The notes below the pieces were generated by a model. The model worked only from the letters and a program-made list of their open reading frames with translations. It did no database searches and had not been told where the DNA came from. Shown here one piece after another: positions 1 to 6,652 of a DNA stretch of 28,109 nucleotides (position 1 is its first letter; every line of letters begins with the position of its first letter). Source of the DNA: Bacteroidales bacterium UBA1035 (lineage in GTDB: Bacteria > Bacteroidota > Bacteroidia > Bacteroidales > Dysgonomonadaceae); assembly GCA_002316835.1 (NCBI GenBank), contig DCEG01000071.1:1-28109 (forward strand), given 5' to 3'. Made by a program: the position numbers and the translations under genes.

Positions 1-13
1 CGATTAAAAGTGT

Positions 14-21
14 TATATTTG
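14..21 (+). promoter_or_regulatory. -7 promoter element (TATATTTG) of the kdu operon
   Basis: TATATTTG matches the Bacteroidetes -7 consensus TAnnTTTG and lies 33 bases before the kduI ATG. The matching -33 box would fall outside the window, so only half of the promoter can be checked. Its position shows that kduI is probably the first gene of the transcription unit and that the upstream in-frame GTG at 10 is not the start. Confidence 0.55.
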
Positions 22-54
22 TACTTTCAATTATTAATAAAAGAAAATAAAAAA

Positions 55-897
55 ATGAGAACCAATTACGAACTGCGTTACGCAGCGCATCCGGAAGATG
101 CTAAACATTACACTACAGAAAGATTACGTAAGGATTTTTTGATTGAAAAAGTTTTTTCAGCTGATGAAGTAAACATGGTTTATTCCATGTACGATAGAAT
201 GATAGTTGGAGGTGCAATGCCGGTAAATGAAACCCTTCACCTTGAAGCCATAGATCCGCTTAAACAGCCGGTATTTTTAATTAGCCGCGAATTTGGGACT
301 TACAATGTGGGAGGTCCGGGAATTGTGAAAGTGGGAGAAGACATTTATGAACTCGATTATAAAGAAGCTCTTTATCTTGGATCGGGTAATCGTGAAGTTT
401 ATTTTGAAAGTAAAGACAAAAATAATCCTGCAAAGTTTTATTTTAATTCAGCTACTGCTCATCGTAATTATCCCGATAAAAAAGTTACTAAAGCTAATGC
501 TGAGGTAATGGAATTGGGTTCACTTGAAAGCTCAAATCACAGGAATATTAATAAAATGATCGTGAATCAGGTGCTTCCAACTTGTCAGTTACAAATGGGA
601 ATGACAGAACTTGTTTCGGGAAGTGTATGGAATACAATGCCACCGCATGTACATTCACGTAGAATGGAAGCTTACTTTTACTTTGAAGTTCCCAAAGATC
701 AGTCGATATGTCATTTTATGGGTGAAGTAAAAGAAACCCGACACATCTGGATGCAGAATGATCAGGCAGTATTGTCGCCGGAATGGTCGATACACTCAGC
801 TGCCGGAACTTCCAACTACACCTTTATTTGGGGAATGGCAGGAGAAAATCTCGATTATAGTGATCAGGATTTTTCAAAAATACCGGATATCAGATAA
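55..897 (+). CDS. kduI: 5-dehydro-4-deoxy-D-glucuronate isomerase (KduI)
   Basis: This cytoplasmic, zinc-dependent cupin isomerase converts 5-keto-4-deoxyuronate (DKI), released from unsaturated uronic acids of pectin and similar polysaccharides, into 3-deoxy-D-glycero-2,5-hexodiulosonate. The product is 280 aa, against 278 in E. coli KduI. The zinc ligands are visible as H198, H200 and E205 in the MPPHVHSRRMEAY motif and H247 in WSIHSAAG, each shifted by two from the E. coli positions as I recall them. The ATG at 55 is preferred over the in-frame GTG at 10, because the extra 15 residues are not family-like and a promoter element at 14-21 overlaps that extension. The next gene, kduD, follows after 21 bases and performs the next step of the pathway. 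Confidence 0.96.
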   Translation: MRTNYELRYAAHPEDAKHYTTERLRKDFLIEKVFSADEVNMVYSMYDRMIVGGAMPVNETLHLEAIDPLKQPVFLISREFGTYNVGGPGIVKVGEDIYELDYKEALYLGSGNREVYFESKDKNNPAKFYFNSATAHRNYPDKKVTKANAEVMELGSLESSNHRNINKMIVNQVLPTCQLQMGMTELVSGSVWNTMPPHVHSRRMEAYFYFEVPKDQSICHFMGEVKETRHIWMQNDQAVLSPEWSIHSAAGTSNYTFIWGMAGENLDYSDQDFSKIPDIR

Positions 898-918
898 CAA
901 TTTAAGAATACGGATATT

Positions 919-1710
919 ATGGTGAATTTTAGATTGGATGGTAAGGTTGCACTGGTTACAGGCGGTTCTTACGGAATAGGGTACGCTATAGCAAAGGCAT
1001 TAGCCAAAGCAGGAGCAACTGTCGCTTTTAACGGTAGAAGCAGAGAGAATGTTCAAAAAGGTCTGGAAGCATTTAAAGCCGATGGAATTAATGCACATGG
1101 TTACATCTGCGACGTCACCGATGAAGCGGGCATAAAATCCATGGTGGCCGAGATAGAAAGTGAAGTTGGAGTTATTGATATTTTGGTTAACAATGCCGGA
1201 ATTATCAAGCGCATTCCAATGCACGAAATGTCTGTTGAGGAGTTTCGTGAAGTAATTGATATTGATCTTAACGGACCTTTCATAGTTTCCAAGGCTGTAA
1301 TTCCCGGAATGCTTAAAAAAGGACACGGTAAAATTATTAATATTTGTTCCATGATGAGTGAGTTAGGACGCGAAACCGTTTCTGCATATGCTGCTGCTAA
1401 GGGTGGACTAAAGATGCTCACTAAAAATATTTGTTCAGAATACGGGGGGCACAACATTCAATGTAATGGAATTGGACCCGGTTATATCGAAACCCCACAG
1501 ACAGCTCCTCTTCGCGAACGTCAAACCGATGGATCACGTCATCCTTTCGACGCTTTTATCATTTCAAAAACTCCTGCTGCACGTTGGGGAAGAACAGAAG
1601 ATTTAGAAGGTCCGGCTGTGTTTTTGGCATCTGATGCTTCAAATTTCGTGAATGGACATATCCTGTACGTTGATGGTGGAATTTTGGCTTACATAGGAAA
1701 ACAACCATAA
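919..1710 (+). CDS. kduD: 2-dehydro-3-deoxy-D-gluconate 5-dehydrogenase (KduD), SDR family
   Basis: This short-chain dehydrogenase reduces the KduI product to 2-keto-3-deoxygluconate (KDG), which then goes to KDG kinase and KDPG aldolase (not in this window). The 263-residue product shows the classic SDR features: the Rossmann glycine motif TGGSYGIG at 14-21, NNAG at 91-94, and the catalytic Ser144, Tyr157 and Lys161 (YAAAK). It is about ten residues longer than E. coli KduD (253). It lies 21 bases behind kduI and 11 bases before the DUF4861 gene, so the three are most likely co-transcribed. SDR enzymes are hard to tell apart by sequence, and the KduD call rests on overall similarity plus the kduI neighbour. 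Gluconate 5-dehydrogenase is the main alternative. Confidence 0.93.
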   Translation: MVNFRLDGKVALVTGGSYGIGYAIAKALAKAGATVAFNGRSRENVQKGLEAFKADGINAHGYICDVTDEAGIKSMVAEIESEVGVIDILVNNAGIIKRIPMHEMSVEEFREVIDIDLNGPFIVSKAVIPGMLKKGHGKIINICSMMSELGRETVSAYAAAKGGLKMLTKNICSEYGGHNIQCNGIGPGYIETPQTAPLRERQTDGSRHPFDAFIISKTPAARWGRTEDLEGPAVFLASDASNFVNGHILYVDGGILAYIGKQP

Positions 1711-1721
1711 AGTAAAGCTTT

Positions 1722-2855
1722 ATGAGAAAAATATTTTATCTTTTTATAAGTGTTTTACTGATAGCTTGTTCCGGCAATCAAAAGCAGGTGTTGGTTTCAG
1801 TTGAAAACCTTTCAACTTTCGATAGACAAAATGAGATTGCGGAGGTACAATGGACTGTTATAAAACAGCAATTATCTCTGATAGATAACCAAACAATCAT
1901 AGTTATTGATGATGTTGGTCAGCAACTACCATTTCAATTAATAACAAATGGTACTGATTCTGTAGAAGCGATTATTTTTCCGGTAAGTTTAAATAGTTTA
2001 GAAAAGAAAACTTATCGGATAAAAGCAGGTGAACCACAAAATTTCTCCCCGATGGTTTTCGGAAGACTGGTTCCTGAAAGAAAAGATGATTTTGCCTGGG
2101 AAAATAACCGGGTTGCTTTTCGTGTCTACGGACCTGCTCTACAGGCTACAGGAGAGATCAGTAACGGAATGGATTTTTGGGCAAAGAAAACCGATTCGCT
2201 TATAATTGATAAATGGTATAAAAATGATCTGTCGGGCGTAGCCTCCTATCATCAAGATCATGGAGAAGGTCTTGATTTCTATAAAGTGGGAAGAACACTG
2301 GGCTTGGGCATGACTGCACCGGTAAACTCTGATTCTCTGTGCTTGGGTCAAAACTTTACAAGTACCGAAATTTTGGATAACGGACCATTAAGAATAACTA
2401 TTAAGCTCAGTTATGCTCCGTACGAAGCGGGGGAAAAAACAGTTTCGGAAACAAGAGTTATATCATTGGATGCATACAATCAATTGAATAAAGTCACAAA
2501 CGTTTTCGAAACAGACACCGCCGGATTAACTTTGGCAACCGGAATTGTAATCGTTAAAGATTCGCCTGAAGTAATTTACGGGGATAATAGCGGGATTATA
2601 GCTTACGAAGTTCCTGCAGACAGCTTAAATGGCACTATTTTTACGGGTGTGATTAATGCTAAAGGATTTGAATCGATAAAATCTATTTACGGACATTATC
2701 TCGGATTCAACAGCTACACTGCAGGGACTGAATATACGTATTATGCCGGAGGCGGTTGGAGCAAATCGGGATTTTCCAATTTTGATGAATGGACTAATTA
2801 TCTGAAAAAGCAAAAAGAGAAAATAGATAATCCACTTAAGATAACCGTAGAGTAG
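1722..2855 (+). CDS. DUF4861 family lipoprotein in the kdu operon
   Basis: This is a 377-residue predicted lipoprotein with an N-terminal hydrophobic stretch and a lipobox LLIAC, giving Cys16 as the lipidated residue. The rest looks like a secreted beta-rich domain. The segment around 'GRLVPERKDDFAWEN' and 'VAFRVYGP' fits the DUF4861 family as I recall it, found in Bacteroidota polysaccharide-utilisation loci. No enzymatic function is established that I can cite. It begins 11 bases after kduD and ends just before a strong terminator, so it is the last gene of the uronate unit. A role at the cell surface or in the periplasm, binding or cleaving uronate-containing oligosaccharides, is inference from the operon only. 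The family call is by recognition and was not searched. Confidence 0.8.
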   Translation: MRKIFYLFISVLLIACSGNQKQVLVSVENLSTFDRQNEIAEVQWTVIKQQLSLIDNQTIIVIDDVGQQLPFQLITNGTDSVEAIIFPVSLNSLEKKTYRIKAGEPQNFSPMVFGRLVPERKDDFAWENNRVAFRVYGPALQATGEISNGMDFWAKKTDSLIIDKWYKNDLSGVASYHQDHGEGLDFYKVGRTLGLGMTAPVNSDSLCLGQNFTSTEILDNGPLRITIKLSYAPYEAGEKTVSETRVISLDAYNQLNKVTNVFETDTAGLTLATGIVIVKDSPEVIYGDNSGIIAYEVPADSLNGTIFTGVINAKGFESIKSIYGHYLGFNSYTAGTEYTYYAGGGWSKSGFSNFDEWTNYLKKQKEKIDNPLKITVE

Positions 2856-2875
2856 AAATTATTCTGACAAAAAAC

Positions 2876-2910
2876 AACCCCGTAACTTTACAGTTTACGG
2901 GGTTTATTTT
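2876..2910. terminator. Bidirectional intrinsic terminator
   Basis: A perfect 10-bp stem (AACCCCGTAA at 2876-2885 with TTACGGGGTT at 2895-2904) encloses a 9-base loop and is followed on the plus strand by a T-rich tract (TTTATTTTAT). On the minus strand the stem is followed by GTTTTTTG. It sits between two convergent units, the kdu operon and the sigma-factor module, and can end both. Confidence 0.9.
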
Positions 2911-2925
2911 ATATGTAGCTTTTTG

Positions 2926-3369
2926 TTAGTTACCTCTGAATTTCATTACCTCCTGTTGCATAAACTTTCGTTCGGCTTGTTGTGCTCGATAAAGTTTTTC
3001 GGGTGAAAGTATTTTTTCAAGTTTTTCGGAATATTGTTTATCTAACTCTGCTTCTTTTACCCTTACATCTACGTCGTTTTCAAGAAGTTGTCTATATTCC
3101 TCATTTGACATGTTTTTATTGCTTTGCTTCATTTTCTCCACTTTATTTCTGTGTTGTAAGTGAAGTTCAAGTTTTCTTTTCGATAGGTCGTTATATAGAG
3201 GAAAGTATCTATTGGCCTCTACATCAGTTAATCCAGCTTCCTTTTTAATATATTCCATCTTTCTTTTTTCGTAATCAGCCATATTCATTTTACGAACTTG
3301 AGCAGTTGCTGTGGAGGTAAAAATGCTGATTATAAGAGTGAAACATAAAAGTGCTATATTTTTTTTCAT
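2926..3369 (-). CDS. Spy/CpxP-like small periplasmic helical protein
   Basis: This 147-residue protein has a signal peptide (about residues 1-24, ending in TATAQ) and a highly charged, all-helical mature part. Two segments resemble the LTxxQ-type motifs of the Spy/CpxP/CnrX family: LTDVEANRYFPLYN at 47-60 and LSPEKLYRAQQAE from about 121, separated by a long coiled-coil-like helix. Family members act as periplasmic chaperones or as sensors for sigma or two-component systems. It is the last gene of a three-gene minus-strand unit, 34 bases behind the anti-sigma-like gene and two genes behind the ECF sigma factor. Inference: it is the periplasmic sensor or effector of that system. The similarity is weak and structural, so a generic 'periplasmic heavy-metal sensor domain' label would fit as well. 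Confidence 0.65.
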   Translation of the reverse strand: MKKNIALLCFTLIISIFTSTATAQVRKMNMADYEKRKMEYIKKEAGLTDVEANRYFPLYNDLSKRKLELHLQHRNKVEKMKQSNKNMSNEEYRQLLENDVDVRVKEAELDKQYSEKLEKILSPEKLYRAQQAERKFMQQEVMKFRGN

Positions 3370-3403
3370 AACTTTAATGATAATATTTATTAATTATTTC
3401 TCC

Positions 3404-3808
3404 TTAATTCATATTAATCTGGTTATACATATAATCGTAGTAACCGTCTTTTACCAATTGCTCTTCCAGATATTCATAAAACTCTTCTTCTGTTATTTGA
3501 ACTTTTGACCAATAATCGTCGGTAGATTGTGTAGATTGTATTGTTGCAATTTGATTTGCAGGATCCTGTTGCTGATTTACAGCATTTCTTGTCAGCAACT
3601 GGATGGTGAAAAAGATACCCATAAACATGGCAGCCATATAAACCCAGGGTTTGGCTTTGTCCCACATTGTAACGGTTTTTGGTTTTGCTGCTTCCTTTTC
3701 AGGTAAATGATTCATTATTTCTTCATTAAACCTGGTGAAATAGCCTTCGGGCACAGTAAATGGATTTCTTTTATCTATCTCGTTTAATTTGTTTATTTTT
3801 GTTTCCAT
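3404..3808 (-). CDS. Single-pass membrane protein, probable anti-sigma factor
   Basis: This 134-residue protein has a cytoplasmic-looking N-terminal segment (1-54), one transmembrane helix (about 55-73, WVYMAAMFMGIFFTIQLL) and a C-terminal periplasmic part rich in Gln, Asp and Glu. The motif NPFTVPEGYF at 15-24, followed by an amphipathic helix, is the kind of N-terminus I recall from Bacteroidota proteins encoded directly after ECF sigma factors. No zinc-binding HxxxCxxC (ZAS) motif is present. It starts 52 bases after the sigma gene ends, with the Spy-like gene next. The anti-sigma role is inferred from topology and position. No experimentally studied homologue is recognised. Confidence 0.6.
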   Translation of the reverse strand: METKINKLNEIDKRNPFTVPEGYFTRFNEEIMNHLPEKEAAKPKTVTMWDKAKPWVYMAAMFMGIFFTIQLLTRNAVNQQQDPANQIATIQSTQSTDDYWSKVQITEEEFYEYLEEQLVKDGYYDYMYNQINMN

Positions 3809-3860
3809 ACCATTTGTTTTTGCGCTGTACGTAGGATAGACTTTTTCACGGGTTAAAGGT

Positions 3861-4412
3861 TTAATTGGAATCTGTTAAAAAATTTTCAATCTTTTTAACT
3901 GCATGATGGTATGACGCTTTTAGTGCTCCAACAGAGGTGCCAAGTATATCTGACATATCCTCGTATTTCATCTCATCAAAGTATTTCATTTGAAATACCA
4001 GACGTTGTTTATCAGGCAGTGTCAGGATAGCTTGTTGAAGTAATTTTTGTGCTTCGTCCCCATCAAAATAATCATCTCCTTCAAGTGTATTGAGTAGAAA
4101 TGAATTTTCATCGTCCATCGAGATATTACTCTGATTTCTTTTTTTGTTGAGGAATGTAATACTTTCATTAATGGCAATTCTGTATAGCCACGTAGTTAAT
4201 TTTGATTCTCCCCGAAAATTATCGATATTAGTCCAAGCCTTAATAAAGACGTCTTGCAATATATCATTGGCATCATCGTGCGATAATACCATTTTTCGAA
4301 TCTGCCAATATAATCTTTCGCTGTATTCCGAAACAAGTTTTGCGAAGCCCTTACGTTGGGTTTTGGGGTCGCGTAACTCTTCTAATAATTGTTCTTCGCT
4401 ATATTTGTCCAT
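3861..4412 (-). CDS. ECF-family RNA polymerase sigma factor (sigma-70 group 4)
   Basis: The 183-residue product has the two-domain ECF layout. Region 2 lies at about 25-95, with the DANDILQDVFIKAW and LTTWLYRIAINESI motifs that bind core polymerase and the -10 element. A linker follows, then region 4 at about 125-180 (LPDKQRLVFQMKYFDEMKYEDMS and a helix-turn-helix). No extra C-terminal domain is present. It is the first gene of a minus-strand unit with an anti-sigma-like membrane protein and a Spy/CpxP-like protein, which suggests an envelope-stress response. A TATCTTTG -7 element lies close upstream, so basal transcription probably uses the housekeeping sigma factor. The target promoters cannot be read from this window. 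Confidence 0.93.
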   Translation of the reverse strand: MDKYSEEQLLEELRDPKTQRKGFAKLVSEYSERLYWQIRKMVLSHDDANDILQDVFIKAWTNIDNFRGESKLTTWLYRIAINESITFLNKKRNQSNISMDDENSFLLNTLEGDDYFDGDEAQKLLQQAILTLPDKQRLVFQMKYFDEMKYEDMSDILGTSVGALKASYHHAVKKIENFLTDSN

Positions 4413-4433
4413 AAAAGGGTTAAAGCTGAGTCA

Positions 4434-4441
4434 CAAAGATA
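4434..4441 (-). promoter_or_regulatory. -7 promoter element for the ECF sigma unit
   Basis: Read on the minus strand this is TATCTTTG, an exact match to TAnnTTTG, ending about 21 bases before the sigma ATG (4412). No clear TTTG -33 box is seen at the right distance; the region there is a T/A tract. The element separates the sigma module from the upstream TPR gene. Confidence 0.5.
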
Positions 4442-4451
4442 ACGTTTTTTT

Positions 4452-5540
4452 TCAATTTTTTTTGCTGTCCTCTCCTTTTTCGAACCAATTAATAAAATTT
4501 TCGGCTTCTGTTTTATTGTTTTCCCACCACTCAAGTGACTCAGGAAAATAAGAAACACTTATGTACCGGCAATATGCTTCATAATGATTTGAGTTGAGAA
4601 TGCTTTTAAAGAACGGATAATGGAAAGTCCAGAAACTTCCGCTTTTTACGGCTCCGGTTTCTTTTTCAAGTACTGAGAGAATGGCTTTGTTTACAGCCGT
4701 AAAAACAAAATACAGATCAGTGTCTTTCTTTTCAGTCTTCAGAGAATCCATCGTAGATTTTATGGTACTGTATACAAAGTTTCTGTTTAATCCTTCTTCG
4801 GTAGATAGAGGAGGTATTTCATACTGACCAATATTTTCGGGTATATTTCGCATCATTTGCTGTTGAATAAATGAACGTTCTACAGGTTTTTCCGTCATTG
4901 GTTTTACCAGCATTGTCTGTAGCATTTCCTCGTAAGCATTCTTTGATCTCTTACTATCGGGCTCCAGCAGCAAAAACATTTGAAATGAATAAATACTTCT
5001 TACCCAAAGGCCTTTATCTTTTTGCGCATAGGCGTTTAAAAGAAATGCACCGCTGTACTTTTTATCTAATTCAATGGCACGGCTTACGTGCTCAAGCGTC
5101 TTATCAATATTTCCCTTTTTATAATAGTTTAATGCTATATTGAAATGGAGCAGGTATGAATCGCCGTTTTTCACTAAGCCTTCCTGTAAGAGAGCGATTG
5201 CATTGTCTAATTGGTTCAATTCTGCCATCGCTTCACTCTTAACGGCATAAGCACCTACTGAAAGATTTTTATCGTTTGCGTTAATAACCTGGGTACTGTA
5301 TTTTGATGCATTTTTATAATCTTTCAGTTCGAGGTACGAAAGAGAAATCTCATACAATGCTAACATGGATTTCGGATTTATTTTCAATGCTTGTTCAAAT
5401 TTTTCGATGGCTTTTTTATATTCTGCCGAATCATGCAGTACAACTCCCTCTTGAATAAGGTTCTGAACGTTGTTGCTCTGTCCGTGGATACTGAAAACTA
5501 TAATGGAAATTAAAAATATTATGGTAAAAACTTTCTTCAT
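4452..5540 (-). CDS. Secreted tetratricopeptide-repeat (TPR) protein with an unassigned C-terminal domain
   Basis: The 362-residue protein has a signal peptide (about 1-20, ending IHGQ). About five TPR-like helix pairs follow (about 25-205), with typical units such as AEYKKAIEKFEQALKINP and GNIDKTLEHVSRAIELD. The last 150 residues, rich in aromatics (FWTFHYPFF, YCRYISVSYFPES), do not match a family I recognise. TPR proteins are protein-protein adaptors, and this one is probably periplasmic. It lies 39 bases upstream of the sigma gene on the same strand, but a promoter element lies between them, so co-regulation is possible but not shown. No promoter matching TAnnTTTG was found upstream of it in the divergent spacer to prmA. 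Confidence 0.8.
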   Translation of the reverse strand: MKKVFTIIFLISIIVFSIHGQSNNVQNLIQEGVVLHDSAEYKKAIEKFEQALKINPKSMLALYEISLSYLELKDYKNASKYSTQVINANDKNLSVGAYAVKSEAMAELNQLDNAIALLQEGLVKNGDSYLLHFNIALNYYKKGNIDKTLEHVSRAIELDKKYSGAFLLNAYAQKDKGLWVRSIYSFQMFLLLEPDSKRSKNAYEEMLQTMLVKPMTEKPVERSFIQQQMMRNIPENIGQYEIPPLSTEEGLNRNFVYSTIKSTMDSLKTEKKDTDLYFVFTAVNKAILSVLEKETGAVKSGSFWTFHYPFFKSILNSNHYEAYCRYISVSYFPESLEWWENNKTEAENFINWFEKGEDSKKN

Positions 5541-5684
5541 TGATTAATTTTTGTGCGGTAAATGTAAGACAAAAAAAGATATCCTTAAATTATTAAATTA
5601 AAAAAGTGTTTCTTTCTAACAATCGTAAACAATTCGTTATACTTTTAAATGTTTTTTTAGAAATTACAGTATCGGATAATGTTG

Positions 5685-5692
5685 TATTTTTG
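5685..5692 (+). promoter_or_regulatory. -7 promoter element (TATTTTTG) of prmA
   Basis: TATTTTTG fits TAnnTTTG and lies 21 bases before the chosen prmA ATG. No TTTG -33 box stands at the expected spacing (TTAG is closest). It lies inside the longer open frame that begins at 5606, which argues that the longer frame is not the coding start. Confidence 0.5.
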
Positions 5693-5713
5693 TACTCTGT
5701 AAATTCTCTCAAA

Positions 5714-6550
5714 ATGAAATACGTAGAAGTCAACTTCACTTGCAATCCCAACTCGGAAACAATTACCGATGTTTTAGCAGCTCAACTATCTGATATCGAG
5801 TTTGAAAGTTTTGTTCAATCTGATTCAGGCTTATTAGCCTACGTTCAAGAACTGAAATTCTCCATTGAGAAAATTGATGTTTTACTCCGAAACTTTTTCT
5901 TAGATGCTAAAATCGATTATTCGTTTAAAACAATCGAAGACAAAAACTGGAACGAAGAATGGGAGAAAAATTATTTTCAACCCATTGTGTTTGAAAATAG
6001 ATGCATTATTCACAGCTCGTTTCATCAACCCGACGGGGATTATGGCTATCGTATTCTCATAGATCCTAAAATGGCATTTGGAACGGGGCATCATCAAACA
6101 ACAGGACTGATCCTTAGAGAAATTTTATCGATGGATTTACAAGATAAATCAGTGTTGGATATGGGCTGCGGGACGGCAGTTCTCGCCATTCTGGCTTCGA
6201 TGCGTGGTGCAAATCCTATTATTGCAATCGATATTGACGAATGGGCATATCTCAATGCTTTGGAAAATGTTGGACTGAACGACATTTCCAATGTCAAGGT
6301 TATCCTTGGCGGTGCAGAATTATTAGGAAGTGAAACTTTCGATGTTATCTTTGCCAATATTAACCGAAATATACTGCTGCAGGATATTCCCTGCTATACA
6401 AAAGTTTTAAACAGAGGAGGAAAGCTTATTATGAGCGGGTTTTATAATGAAGACATTCCCGTGATTCGTGAAAGATGCGAAAAAAATGGGCTAAAGTATG
6501 GTTATTTCTCCGAAATGGACAACTGGGTGGCTATTGTATGTGAAAAGTGA
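5714..6550 (+). CDS. prmA: Ribosomal protein L11 methyltransferase (PrmA)
   Basis: This cytoplasmic SAM-dependent methyltransferase trimethylates ribosomal protein L11. The 278-residue product has the small N-terminal L11-recognition domain, the conserved FGTGHHQTT segment, the SAM-binding motif VLDMGCGTAVLAI and the downstream FANINRNILL motif of class I methyltransferases. The open frame runs back to 5606, but the extra 36 residues are hydrophobic and unlike the family, and a -7 promoter element falls inside them. The ATG at 5714 (MKYVEVNF) is therefore taken as the start. The gene stands alone: the TPR gene is divergent upstream, and the next gene has its own promoter. Confidence 0.95.
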   Translation: MKYVEVNFTCNPNSETITDVLAAQLSDIEFESFVQSDSGLLAYVQELKFSIEKIDVLLRNFFLDAKIDYSFKTIEDKNWNEEWEKNYFQPIVFENRCIIHSSFHQPDGDYGYRILIDPKMAFGTGHHQTTGLILREILSMDLQDKSVLDMGCGTAVLAILASMRGANPIIAIDIDEWAYLNALENVGLNDISNVKVILGGAELLGSETFDVIFANINRNILLQDIPCYTKVLNRGGKLIMSGFYNEDIPVIRERCEKNGLKYGYFSEMDNWVAIVCEK

Positions 6551-6572
6551 TTTTTTCGAACAAGATTTCTCG

Positions 6573-6604
6573 TTTGTTTTACCCCTAAATAAATTGTACC
6601 TTTG
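6573..6604 (+). promoter_or_regulatory. Near-consensus Bacteroidetes promoter of the YidE-type transporter
   Basis: A TTTG -33 box (6573-6576) and a TACCTTTG -7 box (6597-6604) are separated by exactly 20 bases, which is the housekeeping (sigma-ABfr) consensus. The ATG follows 48 bases after the -7 box. This is one of the two best promoters in the window. Confidence 0.8.
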
Positions 6605-6652
6605 CAACGATTTTTGTAAATCACTTTTTGTTTAGGTTATATTCTTTTATTT

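Noticed and set aside
5606..5713. N-terminal extension of PrmA
   Set aside because: The residues are not PrmA-like, and a -7 promoter element (5685-5692) falls inside; the ATG at 5714 is used.
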